Source of the DNA: Bradyrhizobium sp. CCGUVB1N3
Lineage (GTDB): Bacteria > Pseudomonadota > Alphaproteobacteria > Rhizobiales > Xanthobacteraceae
Assembly: GCF_024199925.1 (NCBI RefSeq)
Contig: NZ_JANADR010000001.1
Span: 6,513,501 to 6,577,500, forward strand
Direction: 5' to 3'
Length of the DNA: 64,000 bases
Part shown: positions 30,652 to 39,715 of the stretch, in pieces
Numbering within the stretch: position 1 is the first letter of the stretch
How the letters are laid out: every line of letters starts with the position of its first letter
Notes under the pieces: model-generated
Told to the model about the DNA's origin: nothing
The model's input: the letters and a program-made list of their open reading frames with translations, nothing else
The model's database searches: none
Translations under genes and position numbers: made by a program

Positions 30652-31671
30652 ATGATCAAGCAGGTCCAGCACGGCCTCGCCGCCGTCGCCACGATCGTCG
30701 CCCTGGCGCTGTCGGCGCCCCCGGCAGAAGCGCAGCAGAAATCCGAGATCGCGCTGTCGCGGCAGCCCGGCATCTTCTACATGCCGAGCCACATTATGGA
30801 GAAGCTGAAGCTGATCGAGAAGCACGCGGCTTCGCTCGGTGTATCCGGCGTTACCACAAAATGGATCACCTTCTCCGGCGGCGGCGCGCAGACCGACGCG
30901 CTGCTCGCGGGCGGCGTCGACATCCTCAACACCGGCACCGGCAATCTCCTGCTGCTGTGGGATCGCACCCGCGGCGGCGTGAAGGGCATCGTCGCAACGT
31001 CGGCGCAGCCGATGACGCTGATCAGCCGCGACCCCAACATCAAGTCGATCAAGGACTTTGGCCCGACCGACAAGATCGCGGTGCCGACGGTGAAGGTCTC
31101 GACCCAGGCCATCGTGCTGCAGATCGCAGCCGCCGAAGCCTTCGGTGCCGATCAGTGGTCGAAGCTGGACGCCAACACGGTGCAGCTCGGCCATCCCGAT
31201 GCCTATGCCGCGCTCGCCAATCCCAAGCACGAGGTGCACAGCCATTTTTCGATTCCGCCGTTCAGCTTCCTGGAGCTGAAGAACGTGTCGGGCGCGCATG
31301 TGGTGCTGAATTCACCCGACGTGATGGGCGGGCCGTTGAGCCAGGCGCAGTTCTTCACCACGACCAAATTCGCCGACGCCAATCCAAAGATCATCCAGGC
31401 CGTGCGCGACGCGACCAAGGAAGCGCAGGATCTGATCCGCAGCGATACCAGGCAGGCGGTCGAGATCTACAAGGAGATCACCGGCGACAAGACCTCGGTC
31501 GAGGAGCTGCTGGATCTGCTCAAGGAGCCCGGCATGATGGAGTGGAATCTCGAGCCGCAGGGCACGATGAAGTTCGCCGCGCACCTGTTCAAGACCGGCA
31601 CGCTGAAGATGCAGCCCAAGGCATGGACGGACTATTATCTCCCCGTCGCGCACGACCTGAAGGGCAGCTGA
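30652..31671 (+). CDS. ABC transporter substrate-binding protein, NitT/TauT-like
   Basis: This is a 339-aa protein with an N-terminal signal peptide (MIKQVQHGLAAVATIVALAL, cleavage near PAEAQ). The mature part has the SsuA/TauA-like fold: FYMPSHIMEKLKLIEKHAAS, GAQTDALLAGGVDILNTGTG, IKSIKDFGPTDKIAVPTVKV and a late QAKAWTDYYLPVAHDL-type end (PKAWTDYYLP). It captures a small ligand in the periplasm. The ligand is not nitrate or sulfonate by context but probably the acid metabolised by the downstream enzymes. It is the first gene of a five-gene unit behind the GntR palindrome. AGAGGA precedes the ATG. Confidence 0.9.
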   Translation: MIKQVQHGLAAVATIVALALSAPPAEAQQKSEIALSRQPGIFYMPSHIMEKLKLIEKHAASLGVSGVTTKWITFSGGGAQTDALLAGGVDILNTGTGNLLLLWDRTRGGVKGIVATSAQPMTLISRDPNIKSIKDFGPTDKIAVPTVKVSTQAIVLQIAAAEAFGADQWSKLDANTVQLGHPDAYAALANPKHEVHSHFSIPPFSFLELKNVSGAHVVLNSPDVMGGPLSQAQFFTTTKFADANPKIIQAVRDATKEAQDLIRSDTRQAVEIYKEITGDKTSVEELLDLLKEPGMMEWNLEPQGTMKFAAHLFKTGTLKMQPKAWTDYYLPVAHDLKGS

Positions 31672-31675
31672 GCCC

Positions 31676-32437
31676 ATGGCGCTGCTCGATGTCAGCGGGG
31701 TGACGCTGCGCTACAAGACCTCGAGCGCCGTCGTGACGGCCACCGAAAAGGTCTCCTTCACCGTCGACAAGTCCGACCGCTTCGTGCTGCTCGGACCGTC
31801 CGGCTGCGGCAAGTCGACCCTGCTCAAGGCGGTCGGCGGCTACATGGTGCCGAGCGAGGGGCGGATGACGATCCAGGGACGCAATATCGTCGGTCCCGGC
31901 GCCGACCGCATGATGATCTTCCAGGAGTTCGACCAGCTCCTGCCCTGGAAGAGCGTGCTCGCCAACGTGATGTTTCCGCTCCTGACCGCGCGGCGGCTGC
32001 CGCGCAAGGAGGCCGAGGCGCGTGCGCGGGCCTATATCGAGAAGGTCGGCCTCACCCGCGTGGTCGATGCCTACCCGCACACGCTGTCGGGCGGCATGAA
32101 GCAGCGCGTCGCCATCGCCCGCGGCATGGCGATGGAGCCGGACATTCTCCTGATGGACGAGCCGTTCGCCGCGCTCGATGCGTTGACGCGGCGAACCTGC
32201 CAGGACGAATTGCTCCAGCTCTGGAGCGAGACCAAGTTCACCGTGCTGTTCGTGACCCATTCGATCGCGGAGGCGATCCGGATCGGCAACCGCATCCTGC
32301 TGCTGTCGCCGCATCCCGGGCGCGTCAAGGCGGAGGTGGTCGATGTCGACAAGGTCAGCAATGACGACGGCAGTGCCGGACGGCTGGAGAAGGAGATTCA
32401 TGATCTCCTGTTCTCATCCGCCGTAACGGCGCATTGA
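31676..32437 (+). CDS. ABC transporter ATP-binding protein, NitT/TauT-like
   Basis: This is a 253-aa protein with Walker A (LGPSGCGKSTLLKAVGG), Q loop (FQEFDQLLPWKSV), ABC signature LSGGMKQRVAIARG, Walker B ILLMDEPFAALDALTR and the switch His in VLFVTHSIAEAIRI. It powers import through the adjacent permease from the cytoplasmic face. It starts four bases after the substrate-binding gene's stop and ends 11 bases before the permease start, so the three are co-transcribed. The sequence fits the nitrate/sulfonate/taurine-type branch. Confidence 0.94.
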   Translation: MALLDVSGVTLRYKTSSAVVTATEKVSFTVDKSDRFVLLGPSGCGKSTLLKAVGGYMVPSEGRMTIQGRNIVGPGADRMMIFQEFDQLLPWKSVLANVMFPLLTARRLPRKEAEARARAYIEKVGLTRVVDAYPHTLSGGMKQRVAIARGMAMEPDILLMDEPFAALDALTRRTCQDELLQLWSETKFTVLFVTHSIAEAIRIGNRILLLSPHPGRVKAEVVDVDKVSNDDGSAGRLEKEIHDLLFSSAVTAH

Positions 32438-32448
32438 GGGAGCTTCTC

Positions 32449-33312
32449 ATGGGCGAAGCGAGAATCTTGCTGCGAGCCGCGCCGGCTGCGGACGCCGTCA
32501 GCGCCGGGGAGGTCGAACGCAAGCTGAGCGTGGCCGAGCTCTTGTGGAACGACGGTTTTGTCCGCAAGGCCGTCATCATCCTGTTTCTTGCGGCTGTCTG
32601 GGAGGCCTACGGCGTCTACCTCGACAATCCCCTGCTGTTCCCGACGCTGCACGATACCTTCGTCACGCTGATCGAGCGCGTCAAGGACGGCACCATTCCG
32701 ATGCGCGCCTGGACTTCGCTGAAGGTGCTGTTCATGGGCTATTCGGCGGGCATCGCGCTCGCTGCCATCTTCACGGTGCTCGCGATCTCGACCCGCATCG
32801 GCACCGATTTCCTGGAGACGGTGACAGCGATGTTCAACCCGCTGCCGGCGATCGCGTTGTTGCCGCTGGCGCTGATCTGGTTCGGGCTCGGCAATGGCAG
32901 CCTCGTCTTCGTGCTGATCCATTCGGTGCTGTGGCCGGTCGCGCTCAACACCCATTCCGGCTTCAAGAGCGTGTCCAACACGCTGCGCATGGTCGGGCGC
33001 AACTACGGCCTGCGCGGATTGCCTTATGTCGCAAGGATCCTGATCCCGGCCGCTTTCGGCTCGATCCTCACGGGCCTCAAGATCGGCTGGGCTTTCGCCT
33101 GGCGCACGCTGATCGCGGCCGAGCTGGTGTTCGGCGTGTCCTCGGGGCAGGGCGGGCTCGGCTGGTTCATCTTCGAGAATCGCAACCTGCTCGACATTCC
33201 CGCGGTCTTCGCAGGACTGTTGACCGTCATTATCATCGGGCTCTTTGTCGAGAACCTGATCTTCCGCGCCATCGAGCGGAATACCGTCCAGAAATGGGGT
33301 ACCCAATCATGA
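32449..33312 (+). CDS. ABC transporter permease, NitT/TauT-like
   Basis: This 287-aa inner-membrane protein has about six spans. It contains the binding-protein-dependent permease signature region (FLETVTAMFNPLPAIALLPL) and GLKIGWAFAWRTLIAAELVF, the coupling-helix segment that docks onto the ATPase. ATG 32449 is selected because GGGAG lies six bases upstream; a TTG at 32434 would overlap the ATPase gene. The stop overlaps the dehydratase start (ATGA at 33309-33312), so transporter and enzyme are translationally coupled. Confidence 0.92.
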   Translation: MGEARILLRAAPAADAVSAGEVERKLSVAELLWNDGFVRKAVIILFLAAVWEAYGVYLDNPLLFPTLHDTFVTLIERVKDGTIPMRAWTSLKVLFMGYSAGIALAAIFTVLAISTRIGTDFLETVTAMFNPLPAIALLPLALIWFGLGNGSLVFVLIHSVLWPVALNTHSGFKSVSNTLRMVGRNYGLRGLPYVARILIPAAFGSILTGLKIGWAFAWRTLIAAELVFGVSSGQGGLGWFIFENRNLLDIPAVFAGLLTVIIIGLFVENLIFRAIERNTVQKWGTQS

Positions 33313-35045
33313 CCAAGAAAAAGACGCCCGATCAGCTCCGCAGTGCGCGCTGGTTCGCCCCTGACGACCTGCGCTCGTTCGGGCACCGCTCCCGCACCAT
33401 GCAGATGGGCTATGCGCCGGAGGAGTGGAAGGACCGGCCGATCATCGCCATCCTCAACACCTGGTCGGATGCGCAACCCTGCCACATGCACTTCAAGTCG
33501 CGCGTCGACGACGTCAAGCGCGGTATCCTGATGGCCGGCGGTCTGCCGATCGAATTGCCGGCGCTGTCGCTGTCGGAATCGCTGCTCAAGCCGACCACCA
33601 TGCTCTATCGCAACCTGCTGGCGATGGATGCGGAGGAGCTGTTGCGCAGCCATCCCGTCGACGGCGTCGTGCTGATGGGCGGCTGCGACAAGACCACACC
33701 GGCGCTGCTTTTGGGCGCCACCTCGATGAACATCCCGGCGATCTATCTGCCGGCAGGTCCCATGCTGCGCGGCAACTGGAAGGGCAAGACGCTGGGCTCC
33801 GGCTCCGACGGCTGGAAGTACTGGGACGAGCGGCGCGCCGGAAGGATCTCCGACAAGGACTGGGTCGACATCGAAGCCGGCATCGCCCGCAGCTACGGCA
33901 CCTGCATGACGATGGGCACGGCGTCGACCATGACGGCGATCGCAGAAGCGATCGGCATGACGCTGCCCGGCGCCTCCTCGATTCCCGCCGCCGACGCCAA
34001 CCATATCCGCATGGCCAGCGAATGCGGCCGCCGCATCGTCGAGATGGTGTGGGAGGATCTGACGCCGAAGACGATCCAGACGCGCAAGGCGTTCGAGAAC
34101 GCCATCGCGGTCGCAATGGCGATGGGCTGTTCGACCAATGCGATCATCCACCTGATCGCGCAGGCGCGCCGCGCCGGCCAGGACATCGGCCTCGACGATT
34201 TCGAGAAGGCCAGCCGCAAGGTACCGGTCATTGCCAACGTGCGGCCGAGCGGCGATGCCTATCTGATGGAGGACTTTTTCTATGCCGGCGGGCTGCCGGC
34301 GCTGATGGAGCAGATCAAGCAGCATCTGCATCTGGATTGCATCACGGTCACCGGGAAGTCTCTTGGCGAGAACATCGCGGGCGCCGAGGTTCACAATGAC
34401 GACGTGATCCGCTCGGTCGACAATCCCATCTACAAAGAGGGGGCGCTCGCCGTGCTCAAGGGCAATCTTGCGCCGGACGGTTGCGTGATCAAGCCGAGCG
34501 CCTGCGCGCCGCGCTTCCTCAAGCACACAGGACCAGCGCTGGTATTCGACGACTATCCGTCAATGAAGAAGGCGGTCGACGATCCCAATCTCGACGTCAC
34601 CGAGGACCATATCCTCATCCTGCGCAATGCCGGGCCGCAGGGCGGGCCGGGCATGCCGGAATGGGGCATGCTGCCGATCCCGACGAAGCTCGTGAAGCAG
34701 GGCGTGCGCGACATGGTGCGCATCTCGGATGCGCGCATGAGCGGCACCAGCTATGGCGCCTGCATCCTGCACGTCGCGCCGGAATCTTATGTCGGCGGCC
34801 CGCTCGCGCTGGTGAGGAACGGCGACCGCATCACGCTCGACGTCGCCGCACGCACCATCAATCTGGATGTGCCGGAGGTCGAGCTCGCCAAACGTCGTGC
34901 GGAATGGAAGCAGCCCGAGCGCCGCTTCGAGCGCGGCTATGGCTGGATGTTCTCGAAACACATCATGCAGGCCAACGATGGCTGCGACTTCGATTTCCTG
35001 GAGACCGGCTTTGGCGCGCCGATCGGCGAGCCGTCGATTTACTAG
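33309..35045 (+). CDS. IlvD/Edd-family dehydratase (sugar-acid dehydratase type)
   Basis: This is a 578-aa protein. The [Fe-S] ligand motifs are visible: NTWSDAQPCHMHFKSR, LMGGCDKTTPALLLGA, and YGTCMTMGTASTMTAIAEAI. The C-terminal domain carries VRISDARMSGTSYGACILHV with the catalytic Ser region. The family includes dihydroxy-acid dehydratase, phosphogluconate dehydratase and arabonate/xylonate/fuconate dehydratases. The absence of other branched-chain genes and the coupling to an importer favour a catabolic aldonate-type enzyme, giving a 2-keto-3-deoxy acid. The exact substrate is not readable. It overlaps the permease by four bases and is followed by a repeat and the RraA-like gene. Confidence 0.88.
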   Translation: MTKKKTPDQLRSARWFAPDDLRSFGHRSRTMQMGYAPEEWKDRPIIAILNTWSDAQPCHMHFKSRVDDVKRGILMAGGLPIELPALSLSESLLKPTTMLYRNLLAMDAEELLRSHPVDGVVLMGGCDKTTPALLLGATSMNIPAIYLPAGPMLRGNWKGKTLGSGSDGWKYWDERRAGRISDKDWVDIEAGIARSYGTCMTMGTASTMTAIAEAIGMTLPGASSIPAADANHIRMASECGRRIVEMVWEDLTPKTIQTRKAFENAIAVAMAMGCSTNAIIHLIAQARRAGQDIGLDDFEKASRKVPVIANVRPSGDAYLMEDFFYAGGLPALMEQIKQHLHLDCITVTGKSLGENIAGAEVHNDDVIRSVDNPIYKEGALAVLKGNLAPDGCVIKPSACAPRFLKHTGPALVFDDYPSMKKAVDDPNLDVTEDHILILRNAGPQGGPGMPEWGMLPIPTKLVKQGVRDMVRISDARMSGTSYGACILHVAPESYVGGPLALVRNGDRITLDVAARTINLDVPEVELAKRRAEWKQPERRFERGYGWMFSKHIMQANDGCDFDFLETGFGAPIGEPSIY

Positions 35046-35049
35046 TTCA

Positions 35050-35152
35050 CCGTCGTTCCGGGATGGTCCGAAGGACCAGGCCTCCGAGCGCAATTGCGCT
35101 TCGGGGAATCTCGAGATTCCGGGTTCGATGCTGCGCATCGCCCCGGAATGAC
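35050..35152. repeat. Interspersed palindromic repeat between dehydratase and RraA-like genes
   Basis: The ends are ccgtcgttccgggatggtcc and catcgccccggaatgac. Internal dyads include gagcgcaattgcgcttc and aatctcgagatt. This family of 'gttccggg...ccggaatgac' hairpins is common between bradyrhizobial genes. It lies inside an apparent operon, so it may modulate the downstream message level. Confidence 0.7.
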
Positions 35153-35168
35153 AACAGAGGACGCACCA

Positions 35169-35888
35169 ATGACAAAACTCAGCGACGCCACCCGCAACAA
35201 GCTCAAGTCTGTCTCCACCGCCACCGTCGCCACCGCCTTGTTCAAGCGTGGCCTGCGCATCCAGATGATTCAGGATGTGCACCCGCTCGGTGCGGACCAG
35301 CCGACCATGGTCGGCGAGGCGTTCACGCTGCGCTACATGCCGGCGCGCGAGGATCTCAACACCATCGAGGTGTTTCGCGATCACTCGCATCCGCAGCGCA
35401 AGGCGGTGGAGGATTGCCCGCCCGGTGCCGTGCTGGTGATGGACAGCCGCAAGGACGCGCGCGCCGCATCCGCCGGCGCGATCCTGGTGACGCGACTGAT
35501 GAAGCGCGGCGTCGCCGGCGTCGTCACCGACGGCGGCTTTCGTGATTCCGCGGAGATCGCCAAGCTCGGCATTCCCGCCTACCATCACCGCCCGAGCGCG
35601 CCGACCAACCTCACGCTGCACCAGGCGATCGAGATCAACGTCCCGATCGGCTGCGGCGATGCGCCGGTGTTCCCCGGCGACGTCATTCTTGGTGACAGTG
35701 ACGGCGTGATCGTCATCCCCGCGCATCTCGCCGACGAGATCGCCAACGAGACCTTCGAGATGACTGCATTCGAGGACTTCGTCACCGAGGAAGTCGGCAA
35801 GGGCCGCGGCATCTTCGGGCTCTATCCGGCCACTGATCCGCAGACGCTGACCGACTTCGCAGCCTGGCGGAAGGCGAACGGAAGGTAG
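35169..35888 (+). CDS. RraA/HMG-aldolase-family protein
   Basis: This is a 239-aa protein. It begins MTKLSDATRNKLKSVSTATV and contains HPLGADQPTMVGEAFTLRYM and GVAGVVTDGGFRDSAEIAKL, where Arg125 and Asp126 match the catalytic Arg-Asp of 4-hydroxy-4-methyl-2-oxoglutarate/oxaloacetate class II aldolases. A later VPIGCGDAPVFPGDVILGDS closes the fold. The family also includes RNase E inhibitors, but the bacterial RraA proper is shorter (~160 aa). With the dehydratase upstream, a pyruvate-releasing retro-aldol step is the likely role (inference). ATG 35169 follows AGAGGA. Confidence 0.85.
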   Translation: MTKLSDATRNKLKSVSTATVATALFKRGLRIQMIQDVHPLGADQPTMVGEAFTLRYMPAREDLNTIEVFRDHSHPQRKAVEDCPPGAVLVMDSRKDARAASAGAILVTRLMKRGVAGVVTDGGFRDSAEIAKLGIPAYHHRPSAPTNLTLHQAIEINVPIGCGDAPVFPGDVILGDSDGVIVIPAHLADEIANETFEMTAFEDFVTEEVGKGRGIFGLYPATDPQTLTDFAAWRKANGR

Positions 35889-35919
35889 CAGATCCGAGAG
35901 TGGCGCCATAACTTCCGCT

Positions 35920-36061
35920 GTCGTCCCGGCGCAGGCCGGGACCCATAACCCCAGGGAGGAGTTTGGCGAAGACTGGTAGTTAAAAGGTCTTCCTGCGGTA
36001 CTGCTACCTGCGATTCACCGAAAGATCACGCGGTATGGGTCCCGGCCTGCGCCGGGACGAC
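35920..36061. repeat. Interspersed repeat, 'gtcccgg...gacccataacc' family, copy 2
   Basis: The ends gtcgtcccggcgcaggccggg and cccggcctgcgccgggacga pair. The inner words ggacccataaccccagggag and gagtttggcgaagactgg match the copies at 1552 and 52858. The right end supplies the last codons of the prolyl oligopeptidase gene that starts on the opposite strand. Confidence 0.8.
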
Positions 36062-38188
36062 CCCGGGGAGGGTTTCGGGCAAAGCCATCGCCTCTGTCAT
36101 CCCAACTGCCCACAGTGCAAACGCATAGACGATAGCCACCTCATCCAGGCGGTCGAAGCGGCCGGAGGCGCCGCCGTGGCCGGCGCCCATGTTGGTGCGG
36201 AGCAGGACCGGGCCGCCGCCGCTCATGGTGGCGCGCAGGCGCGCGATCCATTTGGCGGGCTCCCAATAGGTGACTCGGGGATCAGTAAGCCCGCCCATCG
36301 CCAGGATCGCGGGATAGTCCTGCGCCGCGACATTGTCATAGGGCGAGTAGGACAGGATGGTGCGAAAATCCTTCTCGCTCTCGATCGGGTTGCCCCATTC
36401 CGGCCACTCCGGCGGCGTCAGCGGCAGCGTGTCGTCGAGCATGGTGTTGAGCACATCGACGAACGGTACCTCGGCAACGATCCCTGTGAACAGCTCGCCG
36501 GCGCGGTTTGCGACCGCGCCCATCAGCATGCCGCCGGCCGAACCGCCGTGGCCGACGATGCGTTTCGCGCTCGTATACCTCGCCGCGATCAGCGCGCGTG
36601 CGCTCGCGGCGAAATCGTCGAACGTGTTGGTCTTCTTCTCGCGCTTGCCGTCGAGATACCAGCCCCAGCCCTTGTCGGCGCCGCCGCGGATATGGGCGAT
36701 GGCGTAGACGAAGCCGCGGTCGACCAGCGACAGGCGGTTGGCGTTGAAGGAGGCCGGCATCGCCGCGCCGTAGGAGCCGTAGCCATAGAGCAGCAGCGGC
36801 GCCGTGCCGTCGAGCTTGAGCCCGCGGCGATACAGGATCGAAACCGGCACCTCGGCGCCGTCATGCGCCTTCGCCATGATGCGGGTGGTGACGTAGTCGG
36901 CCGCGTCGTGGCCGGACGGAATCTCCTGGCGCTTGCGAAGCACGCGCGAGCGCTTGGCCATGTCGTAGTCGTAGACCTCCGACGGCGTCGTCATCGACGA
37001 ATAGGAGAAGCGCAAGTTCGTCGTCTCGAACTCGTAGGAGCCCATCGTGTCGAGCGAATAGGCGGCTTCGTCGAAGGCGATGGCGTGCTCTTCGCTGCTG
37101 CCGAGATCGCGGATCACGATCGCCGGCAGCGCGTTGGCGCGCTCCAGCCGTACCAGATGGCCGGCATAGAGATCGATGTCGATGATGTAGATGCTGGGGC
37201 GATACGGGATCAGATCGCGCCAATTCTTGCGCTCGGGCGACGCGAGCGGCGCGGTGACGATCTTGAAGTCGATGGCGTCATCAGCATTGGTGAGGATGAA
37301 GAGCTCGTCGCCGCGATCGGCGAGCGAATATTGCACGCCCTCCTGCCGTGTCGCGACCAGTCGCGGCGGCGCGTCCGGGTTGGCGAGATCGATCAGCCGT
37401 TGTTCCGATGTTTCATGGTCGCCGCCGGCGATCACGCAAAAGCGCCCGCTGGTGCTCTCGTGCAGATGGGTGAACCAGCCGGAGTCCTGCTCCTCATAGA
37501 TCAGGATGTCGTCGGCCTGCTTCGTGCCGAGCCGGTGCCGCCACACCTGCATCGGCCGGTGATTGTCGTCGAGCTTCACATAGAAGAAGCTCTTGGCGTC
37601 CTTGCTCCAGACCACGCCGCCGTCAGTCTCCTCGACGAGGTCGTCGAGATCAGCCCCGGTTGCCCAATCGCGCACGCGGATCGAAAAATATTCCGAGCCC
37701 TTGGTGTCGGCGGTCCAGGCCTGCAGCTTGTGATCTGGCGAATGCCGGCTGCCGCCGAACCTGAAATATTTGTGGTCCTTTGCGAGCGCATCGCCGTCGA
37801 GCACGATGTGGCTGTCGCCGCCATTGCGCGGCATGCGGCCGAACAGCTCATGCTGCCCGCCTTCGCGGAACTTGCGGAAGTAGGCGAACGCGCCGTCCGG
37901 CGAGGGCACGCTCGAATCGTCCTCCTTGATCCGGGAGCGCATCTCGCGCACCAGCGTCTTCTGGAGGGCTGCGGTGTGGCCGAGCAGGCTCTCGGTATAG
38001 ACGTTCTCTTCGTCGAGATATTTGCGGATGTCGGGATCGAGCACGGCGGGATCGCGCAGCACCTCCTGCCATTTCGCATCCTTCAACCAGGCATAGTCGT
38101 CGCTCACGGTGATGCCGTGCCGGGTGAAAGAATGCGGCCGGCGAGGAGCGACGGGGGCGGCTTGGACTTTGCGGGCGATGTCGGTCAA
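36026..38188 (-). CDS. S9-family prolyl oligopeptidase / oligopeptidase B-like
   Basis: This is a 720-aa protein. The N-terminal beta-propeller (~1-430) contains DDYAWLKDAKWQEVLRDP and RYFSI-like strands. The C-terminal alpha/beta hydrolase has RGGADKGWGWYLDGKREKKT, the nucleophile Ser550 in GHGGSAGGMLMGAVANR, Asp636 in GGLTDPRVTYWEPAKW and His671 in GAGHGGASGRF, a full catalytic triad. It cleaves short peptides after basic or Pro residues in the cytosol; there is no signal peptide. The start is a TTG at 38188 with GAGG upstream. The final ~12 residues (GVVPAQAGTHTA) are encoded by the intergenic repeat at 35920-36061. Confidence 0.92.
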   Translation of the reverse strand: MTDIARKVQAAPVAPRRPHSFTRHGITVSDDYAWLKDAKWQEVLRDPAVLDPDIRKYLDEENVYTESLLGHTAALQKTLVREMRSRIKEDDSSVPSPDGAFAYFRKFREGGQHELFGRMPRNGGDSHIVLDGDALAKDHKYFRFGGSRHSPDHKLQAWTADTKGSEYFSIRVRDWATGADLDDLVEETDGGVVWSKDAKSFFYVKLDDNHRPMQVWRHRLGTKQADDILIYEEQDSGWFTHLHESTSGRFCVIAGGDHETSEQRLIDLANPDAPPRLVATRQEGVQYSLADRGDELFILTNADDAIDFKIVTAPLASPERKNWRDLIPYRPSIYIIDIDLYAGHLVRLERANALPAIVIRDLGSSEEHAIAFDEAAYSLDTMGSYEFETTNLRFSYSSMTTPSEVYDYDMAKRSRVLRKRQEIPSGHDAADYVTTRIMAKAHDGAEVPVSILYRRGLKLDGTAPLLLYGYGSYGAAMPASFNANRLSLVDRGFVYAIAHIRGGADKGWGWYLDGKREKKTNTFDDFAASARALIAARYTSAKRIVGHGGSAGGMLMGAVANRAGELFTGIVAEVPFVDVLNTMLDDTLPLTPPEWPEWGNPIESEKDFRTILSYSPYDNVAAQDYPAILAMGGLTDPRVTYWEPAKWIARLRATMSGGGPVLLRTNMGAGHGGASGRFDRLDEVAIVYAFALWAVGMTEAMALPETLPGVVPAQAGTHTA

Positions 38189-38269
38189 ATCGATCCTCGA
38201 CTCATGAGTGTGCCTCGCCCCTATATCGGATCGAATGTGGGGGATTTAAAGAAGTAGCAAACACCGCGC

Positions 38270-38390
38270 TCGTGTCCCGGACGCGGCGCGGCACGAAAGT
38301 GACGCGACGCAGAGCCGGGACCCATTGCCGGCATCTGGGCCCCGGCTCAGCAGCGCATCACTGCGTGCTGCGCTGCGTCAGGGGCACGAG
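38270..38390. repeat. Interspersed repeat, 'cgtgtcccggacgc' family, copy 2
   Basis: The left end is tcgtgtcccggacgcgg and the right end is gctgcgtcaggggcacga, inverted relative to each other. The interior has agagccgggacccattg and ccccggctcagcagcgcatca. It lies between the oligopeptidase gene and the aminotransferase gene, both on the minus strand. Confidence 0.75.
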
Positions 38391-38397
38391 ATGGGTA

Positions 38398-39585
38398 TTA
38401 CGCCCCGACCTGCTCGCCGAGATATGCGACCGCCGCCTCCAGGCCGCCCTTGCCGTGCGGGATCTTCAGCGCGTTGAGGCCGACCTCGATCACGCCGAGC
38501 GTGCCGAGCAGCATCGGTGCGTTGACGTGGCCCATATGGGCGATGCGGAAGGCCTGGCCCTCGAGATCGCCGATGCCGGTGCCGAGCACTACGCCGCATT
38601 TGTCCTTGCAATAGCGCTGCAGCACCGCGGGATCATGTCCATTGCCCACGGTCACGGTCGTCACCGTGTTCGAGCGCTCGCTGTTCTCCAGAATATTGAA
38701 GCCGAGCACCTGTCCCTCCGACCACACCGCGACCGCGCGGCGCGCGGCTTCGCCGAGCAGGCTATGTCGACGGAACGCGTTCTCGAGGCCCTCATCGTGC
38801 AGGAGGTCGATTGCCTGGCGCAGCGCGAACAACAGATGCACCGGCGCGGTGCCGGCATATTTGCGATAATGCTCGGTGCCTTCGCGCTCGCTCCAGCTCC
38901 AATAGGGCGTCGCCATGTTCGCCTTCTTGTGTGCCTCGAGCGCGCGATCATTCGCCGCGACGAAGCCGAGGCCGGGCGGCGTCATCAGGCCCTTCTGCGA
39001 GCCGGACATCGCGACGTCGATGCCCCATTTGTCCATCTCGAACGGCATGCAGCCGAGCGACGCCACGGTGTCGACCATGTACAGCGCGGGGTGGCCGCTC
39101 GCCTTGATCGCCTTGCCGATCGCCTCGATGTCGTTCTGCACGCCCGAGGCGGTGTCGACCTGCACGACGACCACGGCCTTGATCTTGTGCTCCTTGTCGC
39201 GGCGCAGGCGCTCCTCGACCTCGTGCGGGCGCACCGCGCGGCGCCAGTCACCCCTGAGCACCTCGACCTCGGCGCCCATCAAGGATGCCGCATGGCCCCA
39301 GCCGATCGCGAAGCGGCCGCTTTCCAGCACCAAAAGCTTGTCGCCGCGCGACAGCACGTTGCTGAGCACGGCTTCCCAGGCGCCGTGGCCATTGGCGATG
39401 TAGATGTAGGACTTGCCCTTGGTCGCGAACAGCTTTGAGAGGTCGCCGATCAGGCTCTCGGTCAGATCGGTCATCTGCTTGGAGTAGATGTCGATCGCCG
39501 GACGATGCATCGCCCGCAGCACCTCGTCGGGCATCGTGGTGGGCCCGGGGATGGCCAGAAATTCCCGGCCCGCGCGAACGGTCAT
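38398..39585 (-). CDS. Serine-glyoxylate / alanine-glyoxylate-type aminotransferase
   Basis: This is a 395-aa PLP enzyme of the class V aminotransferase family. Features are LAIPGPTTMPDEVLRAMHRP at the start, a cofactor loop YIANGHGAWEAVLSNVLSRG, VQVDTASGVQNDIEAIGKAI, LYMVDTVASLGCMPFEMDKW and the PLP-binding Lys in SGSQKGLMTPPGLGF. The C-terminal domain contains LGTGIGDLEGQAFRIAHMGH. The family transfers amino groups between serine or alanine and glyoxylate, acting in the serine cycle, photorespiration-like routes or glyoxylate detoxification. It stands alone; no glycerate or hydroxypyruvate genes are near. Confidence 0.92.
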   Translation of the reverse strand: MTVRAGREFLAIPGPTTMPDEVLRAMHRPAIDIYSKQMTDLTESLIGDLSKLFATKGKSYIYIANGHGAWEAVLSNVLSRGDKLLVLESGRFAIGWGHAASLMGAEVEVLRGDWRRAVRPHEVEERLRRDKEHKIKAVVVVQVDTASGVQNDIEAIGKAIKASGHPALYMVDTVASLGCMPFEMDKWGIDVAMSGSQKGLMTPPGLGFVAANDRALEAHKKANMATPYWSWSEREGTEHYRKYAGTAPVHLLFALRQAIDLLHDEGLENAFRRHSLLGEAARRAVAVWSEGQVLGFNILENSERSNTVTTVTVGNGHDPAVLQRYCKDKCGVVLGTGIGDLEGQAFRIAHMGHVNAPMLLGTLGVIEVGLNALKIPHGKGGLEAAVAYLGEQVGA

Positions 39586-39715
39586 TGTTGTTCTTCCTTA
39601 TGTGATGAAGACGATCTGGAGGGTCATCGGCCTACGCTTGTACGCGCCGTGGGGCCCTAAGAAAAGCACGTAAAACGCAGGATAATCATGCAAGAAGCCG
39701 ATCGTCCGGACGTCG

